From the NCBI RefSeq assembly GCF_000760935.2, contig NZ_CP049744.1, positions 186,001-250,000 of the forward strand: 64,000 bases of DNA, in the 5' to 3' direction. Shown piece by piece: positions 62,705 to 64,000 of this stretch. A program made the position numbers and the translations under genes. How positions within the stretch are numbered: the stretch's first letter is position 1; every line of letters begins with the position of its first letter. The stretch is from Rhodococcoides fascians A25f. GTDB taxonomy: Bacteria; Actinomycetota; Actinomycetes; Mycobacteriales; Mycobacteriaceae. The notes under the pieces were generated by a model, which worked only from the letters and a program-made list of their open reading frames with translations, made no database searches and had not been told where the DNA came from.

Positions 62705-64000
62705 CCGATTCCAAGAAGGTCACCCATGCTGCGCCGCAGGGGTATTCCGATGCCGGCCAGTTGGCCGACGTTCCACATGTGGTGGTGGTCGGCGGCGGTA
62801 TCGCCGGACTGAGCGCCGCAACCGCCCTGGCCGAGCGCGGCGTGAAGGTGCACGTGGTCGAGCGCGAGAGCTACCTCGGCGGCCGCGTCGGCGGGTGGGA
62901 CACGACGCTCGAGGACGGCTCGCCCGCGACCATGAGCCGCGGCTTTCACGCATTCTTCCGTCAGTACTACAACCTCCGAAACCTGTTGCGCCGCACAGAT
63001 CCAGGGTTGGCTCGGTTGCGTCCGGTGGACGATTACCCGCTGATCGACGGCGACGGCCGAATCGACGGATTCAAGGGGCTACCGGATACGCCGCCGCTCA
63101 ACGCGTTCGCGTTCGTCAAGCGCAGTCCGACGTTCCGGTGGAAAGACCTCACCGACCTCAACGGCATCGCGGCACTGCCGCTGATGACGGTGAGCGTGCC
63201 CAAGACTTTCGACGAGCTGGACACCACTCCGGCCGCAGAGTTTTTGCGCAACATCAACTTTCCCGAGGCAGCGCGGCATCTGGCATTCGGGGTGTTCTCG
63301 CGTAGCTTCTTCGCCGATCCCGAGAAGATGTCTGCCGCCGAGCTGGCGATGATGTTCCACATCTACTTCCTGGGTTCTTCCGAGGGCCTGATCTTCGACG
63401 TTCCATGCGACGCGTACCCACAGGCGCTGTGGAATCCGTTGGGTGAGTACCTCACCGGGCTCGGTGTCGAGATCAGAACGTCGACACCGTGTGGCGAGAT
63501 CACCCGCGGCGGACTGCGTAAGTTCCGCGTCGATGCCGGCGGAATCATCGATGCCGACGCGGTGGTCCTCGCCACCGACATCGCAGGATTGCAGCGAGTG
63601 CTCGCGCAGTCACCCGAACTCGGGACGTCCGCGTGGCGGGAACAGATTGCCGCGCTGCAGAACACACCGCCGTTCCTGGTGCACCGGGTGTGGCTGAGCA
63701 AACCGGTCAACGCAGATCGCCCCGCCTTCATCGGCACCGGGGGCATGCCGCCGATCGACAACATCAGTGTGCTCGAACGGTTCGAGGACGAGGCCGCGCA
63801 GTGGGCTGCCCGCACCGGCGGCTCCGTCGTCGAACTGCACGCCTACGCTGCCGAGGAATCCGAGGAAGTCACCCGCGCGCAGTTGATGGATCGGATGCAC
63901 GAGATCTATCCGGAAACGGCTGCGGCAGAAGTGATTGCCGAGCGGTCCGAATGGCGAGACGACTGCCCCATGTTCGGACTCGGAGCGTTCGCCGAGCGGC
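62701..64000 (+). CDS. CrtU-like carotenoid desaturase/methyltransferase, partial at 3' end
   Basis: 433 residues are visible; the gene runs off the window. The FAD motif VVVGGGIAGLSAATALAERG is near residue 27, followed by YLGGRVGGWDT and TMSRGFHAFFRQYYNLRNLLRR, which closely resemble the CrtU family that turns beta-carotene rings into aromatic chi/phi rings. The start is TTG 62701 overlapping the previous stop. There are no other carotenoid genes inside the window, so this identification rests on sequence only. Confidence 0.82.
   Translation, partial: MTDSKKVTHAAPQGYSDAGQLADVPHVVVVGGGIAGLSAATALAERGVKVHVVERESYLGGRVGGWDTTLEDGSPATMSRGFHAFFRQYYNLRNLLRRTDPGLARLRPVDDYPLIDGDGRIDGFKGLPDTPPLNAFAFVKRSPTFRWKDLTDLNGIAALPLMTVSVPKTFDELDTTPAAEFLRNINFPEAARHLAFGVFSRSFFADPEKMSAAELAMMFHIYFLGSSEGLIFDVPCDAYPQALWNPLGEYLTGLGVEIRTSTPCGEITRGGLRKFRVDAGGIIDADAVVLATDIAGLQRVLAQSPELGTSAWREQIAALQNTPPFLVHRVWLSKPVNADRPAFIGTGGMPPIDNISVLERFEDEAAQWAARTGGSVVELHAYAAEESEEVTRAQLMDRMHEIYPETAAAEVIAERSEWRDDCPMFGLGAFAER

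Noticed and set aside
1..64000. Prophage, integrase, transposase or toxin-antitoxin pairs
   Set aside because: No such proteins were recognised on either strand, apart from an AbiEi-like orphan without partner.

Overview
The window is high-GC actinobacterial DNA, most consistent with Rhodococcus or a close mycolate-containing relative. The main evidence is the FhaA/DUF3662 start, a fused LysX (lysyl-phosphatidylglycerol synthase plus lysyl-tRNA synthetase), cutinase-family secreted hydrolases, several PPOX/F420-type flavoproteins, lysine 6-aminotransferase with piperideine-6-carboxylate dehydrogenase, and a CrtU-like carotenoid desaturase. It reads as a normal chromosomal segment. I see no phage, transposase, integrase, CRISPR array or plasmid functions.

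Layout. 0-7 kb: end of fhaA, tRNA-Leu(CAG) with a terminator, and the glutamate synthase pair gltB-gltD. 7-17.6 kb: secreted cutinase-like esterase, EmrB/QacA-type exporter, small monooxygenase, YhgE-like heptad-repeat membrane protein, histidine phosphatase, LysR/YnfM-type MFS divergent pair, DUF4190 membrane protein, PPOX protein, KAS III-like enzyme and an alpha/beta hydrolase. 17.7-25 kb: lysX, an AbiEi/DUF559-like orphan, GNAT, PPOX, and a GGDEF-EAL protein. 25-30 kb: a LacI regulator and MFS exporter sharing a symmetric operator, then a cobalamin riboswitch driving a BtuF-BtuC-BtuD-type uptake operon. 30-38 kb: small enzymes, a CitMHS/dehydrogenase/LysR cluster, a TPR-PPOX pair, and phenolic acid decarboxylase with a divergent MarR regulator. 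38-50 kb: regulators (AraC, XRE, MarR), aldo-keto reductase, HAD dehalogenase, Cmx-type chloramphenicol exporter, a free-standing MraY homologue, and VOC/DinB small proteins. 50-58 kb: lysine export and catabolism (LysE-LysG, HTH protein, Lat, Pcd) and a second secreted cutinase-family protein. 58.6-64 kb: a copper operon with a CsoR-type operator (two-domain His-rich protein, CopA), followed by an S4-domain protein, a methyltransferase and a CrtU-like desaturase running off the window.

The most unusual signal is a family of seven full 52-bp palindromic elements, all between 15.5 and 37.9 kb and all in intergenic DNA. Each has 14-bp inverted ends (CACTCGATGTGACA / TGTCACATCGAGTG), a conserved asymmetric core GAAAAGGCCACC and usually an AGTC left flank. 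An eighth, left-end fragment with the same flank lies in frame inside the copper-protein gene. Other signals worth a check are a hairpin that buries the ribosome binding site of the HTH gene at 51.56 kb, the symmetric LacI-type operator whose arms include both divergent ATG codons, two hairpins in the leader of the chloramphenicol exporter, and a complete MraY outside any division/cell-wall cluster.
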